DNA of 18,983 nucleotides from Ruminococcaceae bacterium UBA2719 (GTDB lineage Bacteria; Bacillota; Clostridia; Oscillospirales; Acutalibacteraceae), in NCBI GenBank assembly GCA_002353935.1, contig DEKP01000006.1:1-18983 (forward strand), given 5' to 3'. The notes under the pieces were generated by a model that saw only the letters and a program-made list of their open reading frames with translations, was not told the DNA's origin and did not search any database. This document shows positions 8,980 to 15,861 of the stretch, in pieces (the stretch's first letter is position 1; each line of letters begins with the position of its first letter). The translations under genes and the position numbers were made by a program.

Positions 8980-9972
8980 ATGGACAAAAAATCAATCAAT
9001 AGACAAATCAGAGGAATTTCAAACAGAGGCTCGCTTTTGATTTTGATCTTCCTTGTAATTTTAACTCCCATCAGTATCTTTTTAAAGACAATTTTTCAGG
9101 ACAATAAATTCATTATGCTGATTGGTCAGGGCGTAATATTTCTGGTAATTTATCCTATTCTTTTCTTGGTATATTACAAATTACTGAATAAGAAAAACGG
9201 ACTGAGACTCGGTACAGTTTTTCGCAAATCCGAGCGTTCAAAGGGCTGGATATTTAAGTGGACGGTGATCTCTATAGGTGTTGCTCCACTTGTTGGCGGT
9301 ATCCTTTCGAAAGTTACAACTTTAATACTGCCCAAAAAACCATGGCTTGATGCGTGGAATGCTTCTATCGTGTCCGAAAACGATCTTTTCGGCTGGTTAG
9401 TTACTTTCATTCCTGCTGTTCTTCTTGCTCCGATCTTTGAAGAGCTTACATTCAGGGGTACGATCTTTCGAAACAATGCGCCGATGGGGCAGTTGTTCGC
9501 TGCTGTGGTAACAGGTATAACATTCGGTCTCTGGCACTCAACGATCGAACAGGCTTTCAGTGCTGCGATCGTGGGAGTTTTCCTGTGCTTGGTATTTGCA
9601 AAGACAAGATCTATCTATCCTGTTATTTTCATTCATTTCCTAAACAATCTCATTTCTAAGTCAATGCAATTTATAGGTGTACAGCTCAGAGGTATTTTCT
9701 CTGTAGCCGATAAGGAGTATATGATACATGCGTTGTTCCATAACCACCTGATATTCTCTGTTTTGTTCCTTGTTTTATGCTTGGCATCTGGGGCTTTATT
9801 AATTGCGGGACCGATATTGCTGATCGTAGAAATCGTAAAAAAGAGAAAAGGCTTAGGCCTGAGCAAGGGCGACTTCCCATACACCGCGTGGAAAAAGACA
9901 TTGATATTCTTCTCGGCTCCTATAACGATCATTGTTTTTGTGGGTATGTTCCTGCTTACGTTTGTTATATAA
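8980..9972 (+). CDS. CPBP-family intramembrane metalloprotease
   Basis: This is a 330-residue polytopic membrane protein with the CPBP (CAAX protease/bacteriocin-processing, Abi-type) signature. Motif 1 is EELTFRG with Glu154, Glu155 and Arg159; motif 2 is FGLWHS with His186; motif 3 is HFLNN with His219. These Glu and His residues form the active site of the family inside the membrane. There are about eight hydrophobic segments, with the motifs in the middle ones and a basic patch (KKRKGLG) before the last. Substrates vary in this family (prenylated proteins, peptide precursors, regulators), and nothing nearby reveals this one. The ribosome binding site GGAG is about nine bases before ATG 8980. 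By hand count ATC is used for 16 of 43 isoleucines, far more than in ntpB, which hints at a different origin. Confidence 0.9.
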   Translation: MDKKSINRQIRGISNRGSLLILIFLVILTPISIFLKTIFQDNKFIMLIGQGVIFLVIYPILFLVYYKLLNKKNGLRLGTVFRKSERSKGWIFKWTVISIGVAPLVGGILSKVTTLILPKKPWLDAWNASIVSENDLFGWLVTFIPAVLLAPIFEELTFRGTIFRNNAPMGQLFAAVVTGITFGLWHSTIEQAFSAAIVGVFLCLVFAKTRSIYPVIFIHFLNNLISKSMQFIGVQLRGIFSVADKEYMIHALFHNHLIFSVLFLVLCLASGALLIAGPILLIVEIVKKRKGLGLSKGDFPYTAWKKTLIFFSAPITIIVFVGMFLLTFVI

Positions 9973-9992
9973 CAATTTAAAAGATAAACGAA

Positions 9993-10028
9993 AACGGATT
10001 GCTTCAAACGAAGTGATCCGTTAATTTT
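9993..10028 (+). terminator. Intrinsic terminator of the CPBP protease gene
   Basis: Arms 9993-10005 and 10010-10022 form a 13-pair stem (two G-T wobbles) closed by an AAAC loop, followed by TTAATTTTTT. It lies 20 bases after the stop codon. Confidence 0.87.
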
Positions 10029-10164
10029 TTGCTCTATAATGTTGGGATAAGAAATAAAGTTGAAAAATTACAAAAAATATTATCATATAAACTGTGCCGG
10101 TTATCTCAGATTTTATGTGATATTTTTTTATGCGTTATCATATTATATTTACGGAGGGGAGAGT

Positions 10165-10458
10165 ATGCCTTGTTGTTTATCTGAGCTTAGACACAAACAA
10201 GTTATTAATGCTAATGAAGGGTGCGTGATTGGATATGTAGACGATTTACAGATTGATACACATTCATCAAGAATAGTTGCCTTGGTAATACTGGGAAGAC
10301 CGCGATTTTTCGGCCTTTTTGGAAGATTTGACGATTGTATTATCCCTTGGGATAAAATCAAACTAATAGGCGAAGATACGATTCTAGTCGATTTCAGAGT
10401 GCAAAAAATGCCGAATAAAGCAAAAAAGCATAATAAATTTGTAACATTTTGTAACTAA
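10165..10458 (+). CDS. YlmC/YmxH-type PRC-barrel protein
   Basis: This 97-residue protein resembles the YlmC/YmxH group of small PRC-barrel proteins common in spore-forming Firmicutes. The opening LSELRHKQVINANEGCVIGYVDDL and the later IPWDKIKLIGEDTILVD are typical. Its molecular role is not firmly known; family members are often annotated as sporulation proteins. ATG 10165 is chosen because GGAGGGGAG lies just before it (10153-10161). The same frame stays open upstream to a TTG at 10060, but that 35-residue extension is an aromatic-rich AT-driven translation with no ribosome binding site. The tail after about residue 80 is basic. No clear terminator was seen after it. Confidence 0.83.
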   Translation: MPCCLSELRHKQVINANEGCVIGYVDDLQIDTHSSRIVALVILGRPRFFGLFGRFDDCIIPWDKIKLIGEDTILVDFRVQKMPNKAKKHNKFVTFCN

Positions 10459-10587
10459 AAATATTTGTGAGCCATAGCAAAATGCACTACGAAATATTCT
10501 TTATACTGTACATAATGCACTAAAAATCATTCCGAATTAGAATTAAGCAGTTATTTTAATGCTTGTTAAGAATTAAAATTACGTTGT

Positions 10588-10606
10588 AACAAATTTGCAA
10601 TTTGTT
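10588..10606. promoter_or_regulatory. Candidate operator palindrome upstream of the hydrolase gene
   Basis: AACAAATT-TGC-AATTTGTT is a perfect inverted repeat about 105 bases before the start of the SleB-domain gene. It has no T-run, so it is not a terminator. Its size suits a dimeric regulator, but no regulator is identified. An AT-rich chance match is possible. Confidence 0.3.
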
Positions 10607-10632
10607 TAAAAGTGTGCTTAAATAACACATGT

Positions 10633-10663
10633 ACGAAACTAATCTTTAGAGATTTTGTTTCGT
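10633..10663 (+). promoter_or_regulatory. Bulged hairpin in the upstream region of the hydrolase gene
   Basis: ACGAAAC (10633-10639) pairs with GTTTCGT (10657-10663), and inside it AATCT (10641-10645) pairs with AGATT (10650-10654) around TTAG. No good T-run follows, so it is more likely a leader element or mRNA-stability hairpin than a terminator. The role is unknown. Confidence 0.35.
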
Positions 10664-10710
10664 TTAACATTATCGGTTCACCGATAGACTACTAAATAAA
10701 GGAGGAAAAA

Positions 10711-11547
10711 ATGAGACAGATTTTTATAAAACTATCTAAATTAATCTTACTCATGATATGTGCTGTGACGCTTATTGCTCAAACTGCTATTTTCGCTCCT
10801 GAAGTTGGTGCTGCAAGTGAAACCAATAAAACAGAAACCGAAAATACCAATTTGAACAATAATATAGTTGATGCAGATGAAGAACTTACTCTGACGAGAG
10901 CGATTACTATCGACGAAGCTAAGAAAGAGGCACAAGAGGCTGTTGAAGAGCAGCTTTACCTAAATTCTTTAGACGATAGTGCAAGCAATAAAGAGCAAAA
11001 ATCTTCAGCGAGTGATGAAACACAAACGACTACAGATTCTTCTAACAACGAAAACAAAGAAGTATCAAAAGCATCAACAAGCAGCACTTCAACAGGAAAT
11101 GTTAGCAAGGCTTCTTATGTTTCAGGTTCGTCGAATTCAGGATTTTTGATGGATATCGATAATCCCGATCCCGGTTATACTGCCCACAGCGTTGTTTTAT
11201 CTGACGCCGATCGCGATTTAGCCGAACGAATAGTAATGGGAGAAGCCGGATCCACAGGATACACCGGAATGGCTTTAGTTGCACAGTGTTTAAGAGACAC
11301 TTTTGTTATGGGTAATTATAACAGCATTTCTGATGTAATTTCCAAAAACGGATATTACGCTTCCACATCAATAAAGCCCAGTTCAACATGTAAAGAAGTT
11401 ATCAGTTATATTTTTGATCAGGGCGGTGCAGCGGTACAGCACAGAATAGTTGTTTTTTATGCTACCAATTATTGCTCAAGCTCATGGCATGAATCTCAAA
11501 ATTATGTATGTTCATATGGCTATGAGAAATTCTTTGATATTTGGTAA
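10711..11547 (+). CDS. Secreted SleB-type cell wall hydrolase
   Basis: This 278-residue protein starts with a signal peptide (basic start, hydrophobic 10-28, likely cleavage near residue 35 at EVGA-AS). Residues 36 to about 150 are a Ser/Thr/Glu/Asn-rich low-complexity linker. Residues of about 160-278 form the hydrolase domain related to SleB and CwlJ, peptidoglycan hydrolases used in spore germination. ERIVMGEAGSTGYTGMALVA aligns with the family's IVYAEARGEPYEGQVAVAA block, making Glu178 the likely catalytic acid. The domain has four cysteines (in AQCLR, STCKE, NYCSS, YVCSY), unusual for a secreted Firmicute enzyme. No peptidoglycan-binding repeat or anchor is present. The ribosome binding site is AAAGGAGGA. 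Whether it acts on spore cortex or vegetative wall cannot be told. Confidence 0.85.
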   Translation: MRQIFIKLSKLILLMICAVTLIAQTAIFAPEVGAASETNKTETENTNLNNNIVDADEELTLTRAITIDEAKKEAQEAVEEQLYLNSLDDSASNKEQKSSASDETQTTTDSSNNENKEVSKASTSSTSTGNVSKASYVSGSSNSGFLMDIDNPDPGYTAHSVVLSDADRDLAERIVMGEAGSTGYTGMALVAQCLRDTFVMGNYNSISDVISKNGYYASTSIKPSSTCKEVISYIFDQGGAAVQHRIVVFYATNYCSSSWHESQNYVCSYGYEKFFDIW

Positions 11548-11574
11548 TAAATAAATACTAAGAAATGAAAATTT

Positions 11575-11618
11575 GAAATCAAGCATTTGTAAAAAAGTGC
11601 TTGATTTCTTTCTATTTT
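11575..11618 (+). terminator. Intrinsic terminator of the hydrolase gene
   Basis: GAAATCAAGCA (11575-11585) pairs with TGCTTGATTTC (11598-11608) across a 12-base loop, followed by TTCTATTTT. The right arm contains the -35 element of the rpsB promoter. Confidence 0.88.
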
Positions 11619-11628
11619 GTGGTATAAT
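11601..11628 (+). promoter_or_regulatory. rpsB-tsf promoter
   Basis: TTGATT (11601-11606), 16 bases, then a perfect TATAAT (11623-11628). Transcription should begin near 11635. The -35 lies inside the right arm of the preceding terminator stem. Confidence 0.75.
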
Positions 11629-11634
11629 ATTAAG

Positions 11635-11728
11635 GCATTACGCACGCAAAAGCAGCAGTAGGTGGCATTTTTATGTTTTTCTGCAAATTAAAGCTTTTGC
11701 GGAGGTTATAACCTAAGGAGGATTTTTT
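11635..11728 (+). promoter_or_regulatory. Structured rpsB mRNA leader (candidate autoregulatory element)
   Basis: The leader of about 94 bases can fold into a perfect 9-pair stem, CGCAAAAGC (11645-11653) with GCTTTTGCG (11693-11701), enclosing GCAG (11655-11658) with CTGC (11681-11684). It is followed by a perfect 12-base palindrome AGGTTATAACCT (11703-11714) that touches the AAGGAGG ribosome binding site (11715-11721). Autogenous control of ribosomal protein mRNAs by such leaders is well known; that S2 binds this one is an inference. Confidence 0.55.
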
Positions 11729-12478
11729 ATGTCAGTAGTTTCTATGAAACAGTTATTGGAGGCCGGCGTTCATTTCGGTCACCAAACAAGAAGATGGAAC
11801 CCTAAAATGGCTCCATACATTTTTACAGAGCGCAATGGTATATATATCATTGACCTGCAAAAGACAGTTGTAAAACTTGAAGAAGCTTATAATTTTATTA
11901 AAGAGCTTGCAAGTGAAGGTCAAAACGTTTTATTTGTAGGTACTAAAAAACAGGCTATGGATTCTGTAAAAGAAGAGGCACAGCGTGCCGGCGCTTATTA
12001 TGTAAATGCAAGATGGCTCGGTGGTATGCTTACAAACTTTACAACAATTCGTACCAGAGTTGCAAGACTCAAACAGCTTCGTGCTATGGAAGAAGACGGT
12101 ACCTTTGATCTTTTACCAAAGAAAGAAGTTATTAAGCTCAACTTAGAAATAGAAAAATTAGAGAAGTTTTTGGGCGGTATCGAAAATATGGAAGATATGC
12201 CCGGTTGTCTGTTTATAGTAGACCCAAGAAAAGAAAAAATTGCTGTAGCAGAAGCAAAGAAGCTGGGTATCCCTGTAGTCGCTATAGTTGATACAAACTG
12301 CGATCCTGATGATGTAGACTATGTCATTCCTGGAAATGACGACGCTATTCGTGCAGTTAAACTTATAGCAGGCGCTATGGCTGACGCTATCATTGAGGGC
12401 AGAGAAGGTCAAATGGGAGCAGCAGCTAAAGAGGATACAGAAGAAACTGAAGAAATTGAAACTTTAGTAGAAGAATAA
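11729..12478 (+). CDS. rpsB: 30S ribosomal protein S2
   Basis: This 249-residue protein is S2 of the small ribosomal subunit. It has the conserved start MKQLLEAGVHFGHQTRRWNP, the block FVGTKKQA, the block RWLGGMLTNF, and the late VDTNCDP and IPGNDDAIRA motifs. Length is normal. The C-terminus is an acidic tail rich in Glu and Thr. Start codon and AAGGAGGA ribosome binding site agree. The mRNA has its own promoter and a structured leader. It is followed after 38 bases by tsf, the usual bacterial pairing. Confidence 0.99.
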   Translation: MSVVSMKQLLEAGVHFGHQTRRWNPKMAPYIFTERNGIYIIDLQKTVVKLEEAYNFIKELASEGQNVLFVGTKKQAMDSVKEEAQRAGAYYVNARWLGGMLTNFTTIRTRVARLKQLRAMEEDGTFDLLPKKEVIKLNLEIEKLEKFLGGIENMEDMPGCLFIVDPRKEKIAVAEAKKLGIPVVAIVDTNCDPDDVDYVIPGNDDAIRAVKLIAGAMADAIIEGREGQMGAAAKEDTEETEEIETLVEE

Positions 12479-12516
12479 GATTAAATTTTGATTACTTTTG
12501 AAAGGATTGATATAAA

Positions 12517-13440
12517 ATGGCATTTACAGCACAAGATGTAAAAGCGCTTCGTGAGAAAACCGGCTGCGGTATGATGGACTGTAAAAAGGCTCTTACCCAG
12601 GCTAACGGTGATATGGATGCAGCTATTGATTTTTTAAGAGAGCAGGGACTTGCTAAACAGGCTAAAAAGGCTTCAAGAATTGCCGCTGAAGGCATAGCCC
12701 TTGCGATCACTAATGATGATAACACCAAGGGCGTAGTAATAGAAGTTAATGCGGAGACAGACTTTGTTGCAAAGAATGCAGATTTCCAAGCTTTTGTAAA
12801 GACATGCGCTTTCACTGTTATGAATCAAGATCCTAAAGACGTTGAAGCATTGTTAAACTGTGTAGCCGATGGCTCAGAAATGACCGTTGCACAGTTGTTG
12901 CAGGAGAAAGTTTTAACTATAGGTGAAAATATACAAATTCGTCGTTTCGAAAAATTTGACGGTACAAGTGTAGCTTATGTTCATGCCGGCGGCAAAATCG
13001 GCGTTTTAGTAAACTTTGATACAGATATTGATTCAACAAATCCCGATTTTGTTGCTTACGGTAAAGATGTTGCGATGCAGATCGCTGCGTTGAATACACC
13101 TTATTTAAAAGAAGAAGACGTTCCGGCTGAGGTTTTGGATCACGAAAAAGAGATTCTTGTTGCTCAGATGAAGCAAGATCCTAAGATGTCTAATAAACCT
13201 GAAATGGTACTCAAGAAAATTGTTGACGGTAAAATCGGAAAATTCTATAAAGAAAATTGTCTTTTAGACCAAGAATTCGTTAAAGACAGTTCTATGACCG
13301 TTAAACAGTACACAGACAGTGTTGCTAAAAAACTATCCGGTTCTATCAATATTGTTAAATTTGTCCGTTTTGAAAAGGGCGAAGGAATTGAAAAACGTCA
13401 AGATGACTTTGCAGCAGAAGTAGCCGGAATGGTAAAATAA
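12517..13440 (+). CDS. tsf: Elongation factor Ts
   Basis: This 307-residue protein is EF-Ts, the nucleotide exchange factor that recycles EF-Tu from its GDP form. The N-terminal UBA-like domain has the motif TGCGMMDCKKAL, and ETDFVAKN at about residue 80 is the conserved region that contacts EF-Tu. The remaining length forms the core and dimerisation-type subdomains; length is normal. The ribosome binding site is AAAGGA about ten bases before ATG 12517. In many Firmicutes pyrH and frr follow; here a strong terminator ends the operon 40 bases after the stop codon. Confidence 0.99.
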   Translation: MAFTAQDVKALREKTGCGMMDCKKALTQANGDMDAAIDFLREQGLAKQAKKASRIAAEGIALAITNDDNTKGVVIEVNAETDFVAKNADFQAFVKTCAFTVMNQDPKDVEALLNCVADGSEMTVAQLLQEKVLTIGENIQIRRFEKFDGTSVAYVHAGGKIGVLVNFDTDIDSTNPDFVAYGKDVAMQIAALNTPYLKEEDVPAEVLDHEKEILVAQMKQDPKMSNKPEMVLKKIVDGKIGKFYKENCLLDQEFVKDSSMTVKQYTDSVAKKLSGSINIVKFVRFEKGEGIEKRQDDFAAEVAGMVK

Positions 13441-13480
13441 GACTGCATCAACAGTTCTTACAATTCATAAACACTTAAAA

Positions 13481-13527
13481 AACACCAACAAGCGATGGCT
13501 TTTAGCTGTCGCTTGTTGGTGTTTTTG
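13481..13527 (+). terminator. Intrinsic terminator of rpsB-tsf
   Basis: Arms 13481-13495 (AACACCAACAAGCGA) and 13509-13523 are perfectly complementary, and the stem extends inward through two G-U wobbles to a TTT loop, followed by a T-run. The core AACAAGCGATGGCT (13487-13500) and AGCTGTCGCTTGTT (13504-13517) recurs on the other strand at 16277-16309. Confidence 0.93.
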
Positions 13528-13680
13528 ATAAACTTATTAGATATAGGCGATATTTATTATCCAAATTTTATTATAAAACATTATTATATAAACACGGTAA
13601 AATATATAAAATGCGGGAACTTTACAGTTTTTTATTTTTTATGCAATATACATATAAAAAATCTTATTTTACTACTGATT

Positions 13681-13709
13681 TTGACATTATAATGCTATTT
13701 GTTTATTAT
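13681..13709 (+). promoter_or_regulatory. Distal promoter of the pilin-like gene
   Basis: A perfect TTGACA (13681-13686), 17 bases, then TATTAT (13704-13709). It would give a leader of about 170 bases. Confidence 0.55.
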
Positions 13710-13767
13710 GTTTACTGCAAAATACTAAAAAATAACCAAAAAAAACAAAAATTTTTATAAAAAACTA

Positions 13768-13796
13768 TTGATTTTTCAAAAACGCGATGATATAAT
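13768..13796 (+). promoter_or_regulatory. Proximal promoter of the pilin-like gene
   Basis: TTGATT (13768-13773), 17 bases, then a perfect TATAAT (13791-13796) with TG one base upstream (extended -10). It would give a leader of about 80 bases. The open frame of the gene continues upstream to a TTG that is part of this -35 element, so that upstream start cannot be used from this promoter. Confidence 0.75.
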
Positions 13797-13884
13797 AAGG
13801 ACGGTGAGAATATACAATGATTGTTTAAATATTGTATATACGATTTTCATAAAACCAAAAATAAATAAAAAAGGAGTATTAATT

Positions 13885-15708
13885 ATGAAAAAGTTATCTA
13901 CCAAATTATTGTCCCTCGCTATAGTAACAGCTATTATTTTTGCTTTTTCTATAGTACCGACACTAGCCTCTGTTGAACCTACTACTTGGGATGCAAGTTG
14001 GGATACAACCGGAGGCGCAGTAAAGACTATTGATACGATCACGGCAACAAACATAAGCGAGTCCGGCGTAACAGTTCGTGCGTATCAGATCGTAAAAGGC
14101 ACATACAAGGACGGCAAGCTGACAGGCTATGTATTGTGTGACGAAGAACACGCTCCTGTCGATAATATCGAAGCTCCAACATCCAGTGAAATCACTGCTA
14201 TTGCTAACTATATTCAAGGGCATCCATCAGCTTTAACTTATATAGTAATGCAGGAAACATCGGCAGGCTCAGGCACATACACAGCTGATGTAGAAGCCGG
14301 TGAATATGTAATCTTAGTATCTGATTCAAACGCTATAGTTTACAACCCGGCAGTAGTAGCAGTAAATGTTACAAATGCTAACCTTATTGCCGCTACCACT
14401 GACACCGAAGGCGGCAGCGTAGATATGGAATCACAGTTTGACGCCGGTGATACAGCTTATATGAAATCTAGCACCACAGGCTTTAGAAAACAAATCGAAG
14501 TGGACAATACAGGCAATACACCAACATACTCACACGTAGACACAGTTTCATTTAGAGATACTGTTAAATTTGTTCTTGATAATATGACAATTCCTTCGTA
14601 TTCAGCTGACTATGGTAATCCAGACCCAGACCCAGAAAATAATGTTCCAGTAGAATATATAATCAATGATGATTTGAATCCGGATAATTTAGCTGCTACA
14701 CCTTTCTCGGGAGTAAATAGTCTTACAGTTAAAGTAGGCGGAGCTACAGTATCGCCCGCAGCAGATACCTTTACTGTAACATACTATGACGAGGCAGGAG
14801 ATCCAACAAACGACACAACTGACGCGGTATCATATAAAATAGAGTTTGCAGACGCATTCTTAAGAGCTCATGGAACCGATAGCGTAGAAGTAACCTACGT
14901 AACAACCGTAACTGATAATGCACAATTAGCGCTTTCAGATTATTCACATGATTTTATATCAAACAATACAAGCGCAACACTGGAATACAGCAACAATCCT
15001 ACATCAGACGCTGTTAAAACTTTATCAGATTCCACAAAAACCTATACCTTTGGTATCGACTCAGGAAACTCTATAAAGACTTATGAACTTAACAAAATAA
15101 CTGACGCTGCGTTAAACCAACAAGATCCAACTTATTCAAGTGTTACAAGCGGTGATGTAACCACTATGAAGCATCAAAATGCTTTACAGGGCGCTACGTT
15201 CACAATTTATTCTGACTCTACTATGCAGACTCCGATAGCAGCTGCGGGTAAAGCTACAGCCCCACCTAACGGTACATCTATATCCGATGCAAACGGACAT
15301 ATAGAGTTTGTAGGCTTAAAAGCAGGTACATATTATCTAAAAGAGACAACCGCACCAAACGGCAAATCCCTCAATAACAACAATTACACAATAGTAATTT
15401 CAGAAACATATAACGCCGCTAACACTGCTTTGGCTACTTACACTATAACAACATATTTAGGTACTTCTGCTACTCCTTCAGCTCAGGTTGGTATAGCTAC
15501 CTATAGTGTTAGCAATGGTACAGTATCACTTGTTAATGATAATCCTAATGATTTTATACCTGTAGAAATAGTAAATACAACTTTGGCAACCTTACCAATC
15601 ACAGGTGGAATGGGCACAATTATTATTTCCGTAATCGCCGGCTTAGGTATGGCTATCTTCCTTACAGTTTTCATCGTAAGCAAGAAGAAAAGTTCTAAGA
15701 AGAACTAA
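13885..15708 (+). CDS. LPxTG-anchored pilin-like protein with isopeptide domains
   Basis: This 607-residue surface protein has a signal peptide (residues 1-28, MKKLSTKLLS start, cleavage near TLA-SV). Residues of about 40-165 resemble the N-terminal domain of clostridial fimbrial proteins (VRAYQIVKGTYKDGKLTGY). From about 215 (FRDTVKFVLDNMTIPSY) there is a fimbrial isopeptide-formation D2-type domain. Residues of about 430-530 are a SpaA/Cna-B domain (LQGATFTIYS to YYLKETTAP) in which Glu487 is the expected isopeptide catalyst and Lys404 in ELNKITD a possible bond partner. The C-terminus is a sortase signal: LPITG at residues 570-574, a hydrophobic segment, then KKKSSKKN. I see no clear YPK pilin motif and no sortase gene in the window, so it may be a wall-anchored adhesin or a pilin assembled by a distant sortase. 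ATG 13885 follows AAAGGAG; it stands alone between promoter and terminator. Confidence 0.88.
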   Translation: MKKLSTKLLSLAIVTAIIFAFSIVPTLASVEPTTWDASWDTTGGAVKTIDTITATNISESGVTVRAYQIVKGTYKDGKLTGYVLCDEEHAPVDNIEAPTSSEITAIANYIQGHPSALTYIVMQETSAGSGTYTADVEAGEYVILVSDSNAIVYNPAVVAVNVTNANLIAATTDTEGGSVDMESQFDAGDTAYMKSSTTGFRKQIEVDNTGNTPTYSHVDTVSFRDTVKFVLDNMTIPSYSADYGNPDPDPENNVPVEYIINDDLNPDNLAATPFSGVNSLTVKVGGATVSPAADTFTVTYYDEAGDPTNDTTDAVSYKIEFADAFLRAHGTDSVEVTYVTTVTDNAQLALSDYSHDFISNNTSATLEYSNNPTSDAVKTLSDSTKTYTFGIDSGNSIKTYELNKITDAALNQQDPTYSSVTSGDVTTMKHQNALQGATFTIYSDSTMQTPIAAAGKATAPPNGTSISDANGHIEFVGLKAGTYYLKETTAPNGKSLNNNNYTIVISETYNAANTALATYTITTYLGTSATPSAQVGIATYSVSNGTVSLVNDNPNDFIPVEIVNTTLATLPITGGMGTIIISVIAGLGMAIFLTVFIVSKKKSSKKN

Positions 15709-15777
15709 AAAGTAATAGATAAATTATCTTTCAATAAAATATAAAGGTAAATCTAAAAAAATAGAATAATTTAACAG

Positions 15778-15833
15778 ACCCCCACATCACAGCGTAAACA
15801 AATTTACTTCCGGGTGTGGGGGTTCTCTTTTTA
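15778..15833 (+). terminator. Intrinsic terminator of the pilin-like gene
   Basis: ACCCCCACA (15778-15786) pairs with TGTGGGGGT (15815-15823); within the loop GTAAA and TTTAC can form a second small stem. CTCTTTTTAT follows. It lies about 70 bases after the stop codon. Confidence 0.9.
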
Positions 15834-15861
15834 TCTCAAATAAAAGTAGAAAAATTAGAGC

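Larger units (their letters stand above)
10459..10710. other. Structure-rich spacer before the SleB-domain gene
   Basis: No gene was seen here. The spacer holds AATGCACTA twice (10481-10489 and 10514-10522, 33 bases apart), a perfect 8-base inverted repeat AACAAATT/AATTTGTT around TGC (10588-10606), a bulged hairpin (10633-10663), and a 6-pair hairpin TATCGG-TTCA-CCGATA (10671-10686) that ends 13 bases before the AAAGGAGGA ribosome binding site at 10699-10707. I could not place a convincing sigma-A promoter in it. Confidence 0.5.
13528..13884. other. Very AT-rich spacer before the pilin-like gene
   Basis: No credible gene was seen. A 65-codon open frame at 13495-13692 starts inside the tsf terminator and is AT-driven noise. 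The spacer holds two promoters (13681-13709 and 13768-13796) and the ribosome binding site AAAGGAG at 13870-13875. Confidence 0.6.

Noticed and set aside
10035..10040. TATAAT just after the CPBP terminator as promoter of the PRC-barrel gene
   Set aside because: No -35 hexamer at 15-19 bases upstream; the sequence there is the terminator stem, so I did not list it.
10060..10164. N-terminal extension of the PRC-barrel gene from TTG
   Set aside because: No ribosome binding site, aromatic-rich AT-driven translation, and a strong GGAGGGGAG site directly before ATG 10165.
13495..13692. 65-codon open frame after tsf
   Set aside because: It starts inside the tsf terminator, has no ribosome binding site and consists of Ile/Tyr/Phe/Leu-rich AT noise.
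14615..14650. Short Asp-Pro repeat (DPDPE) in the pilin-like protein as a repeat region
   Set aside because: Only two units; too short to call a repeat.
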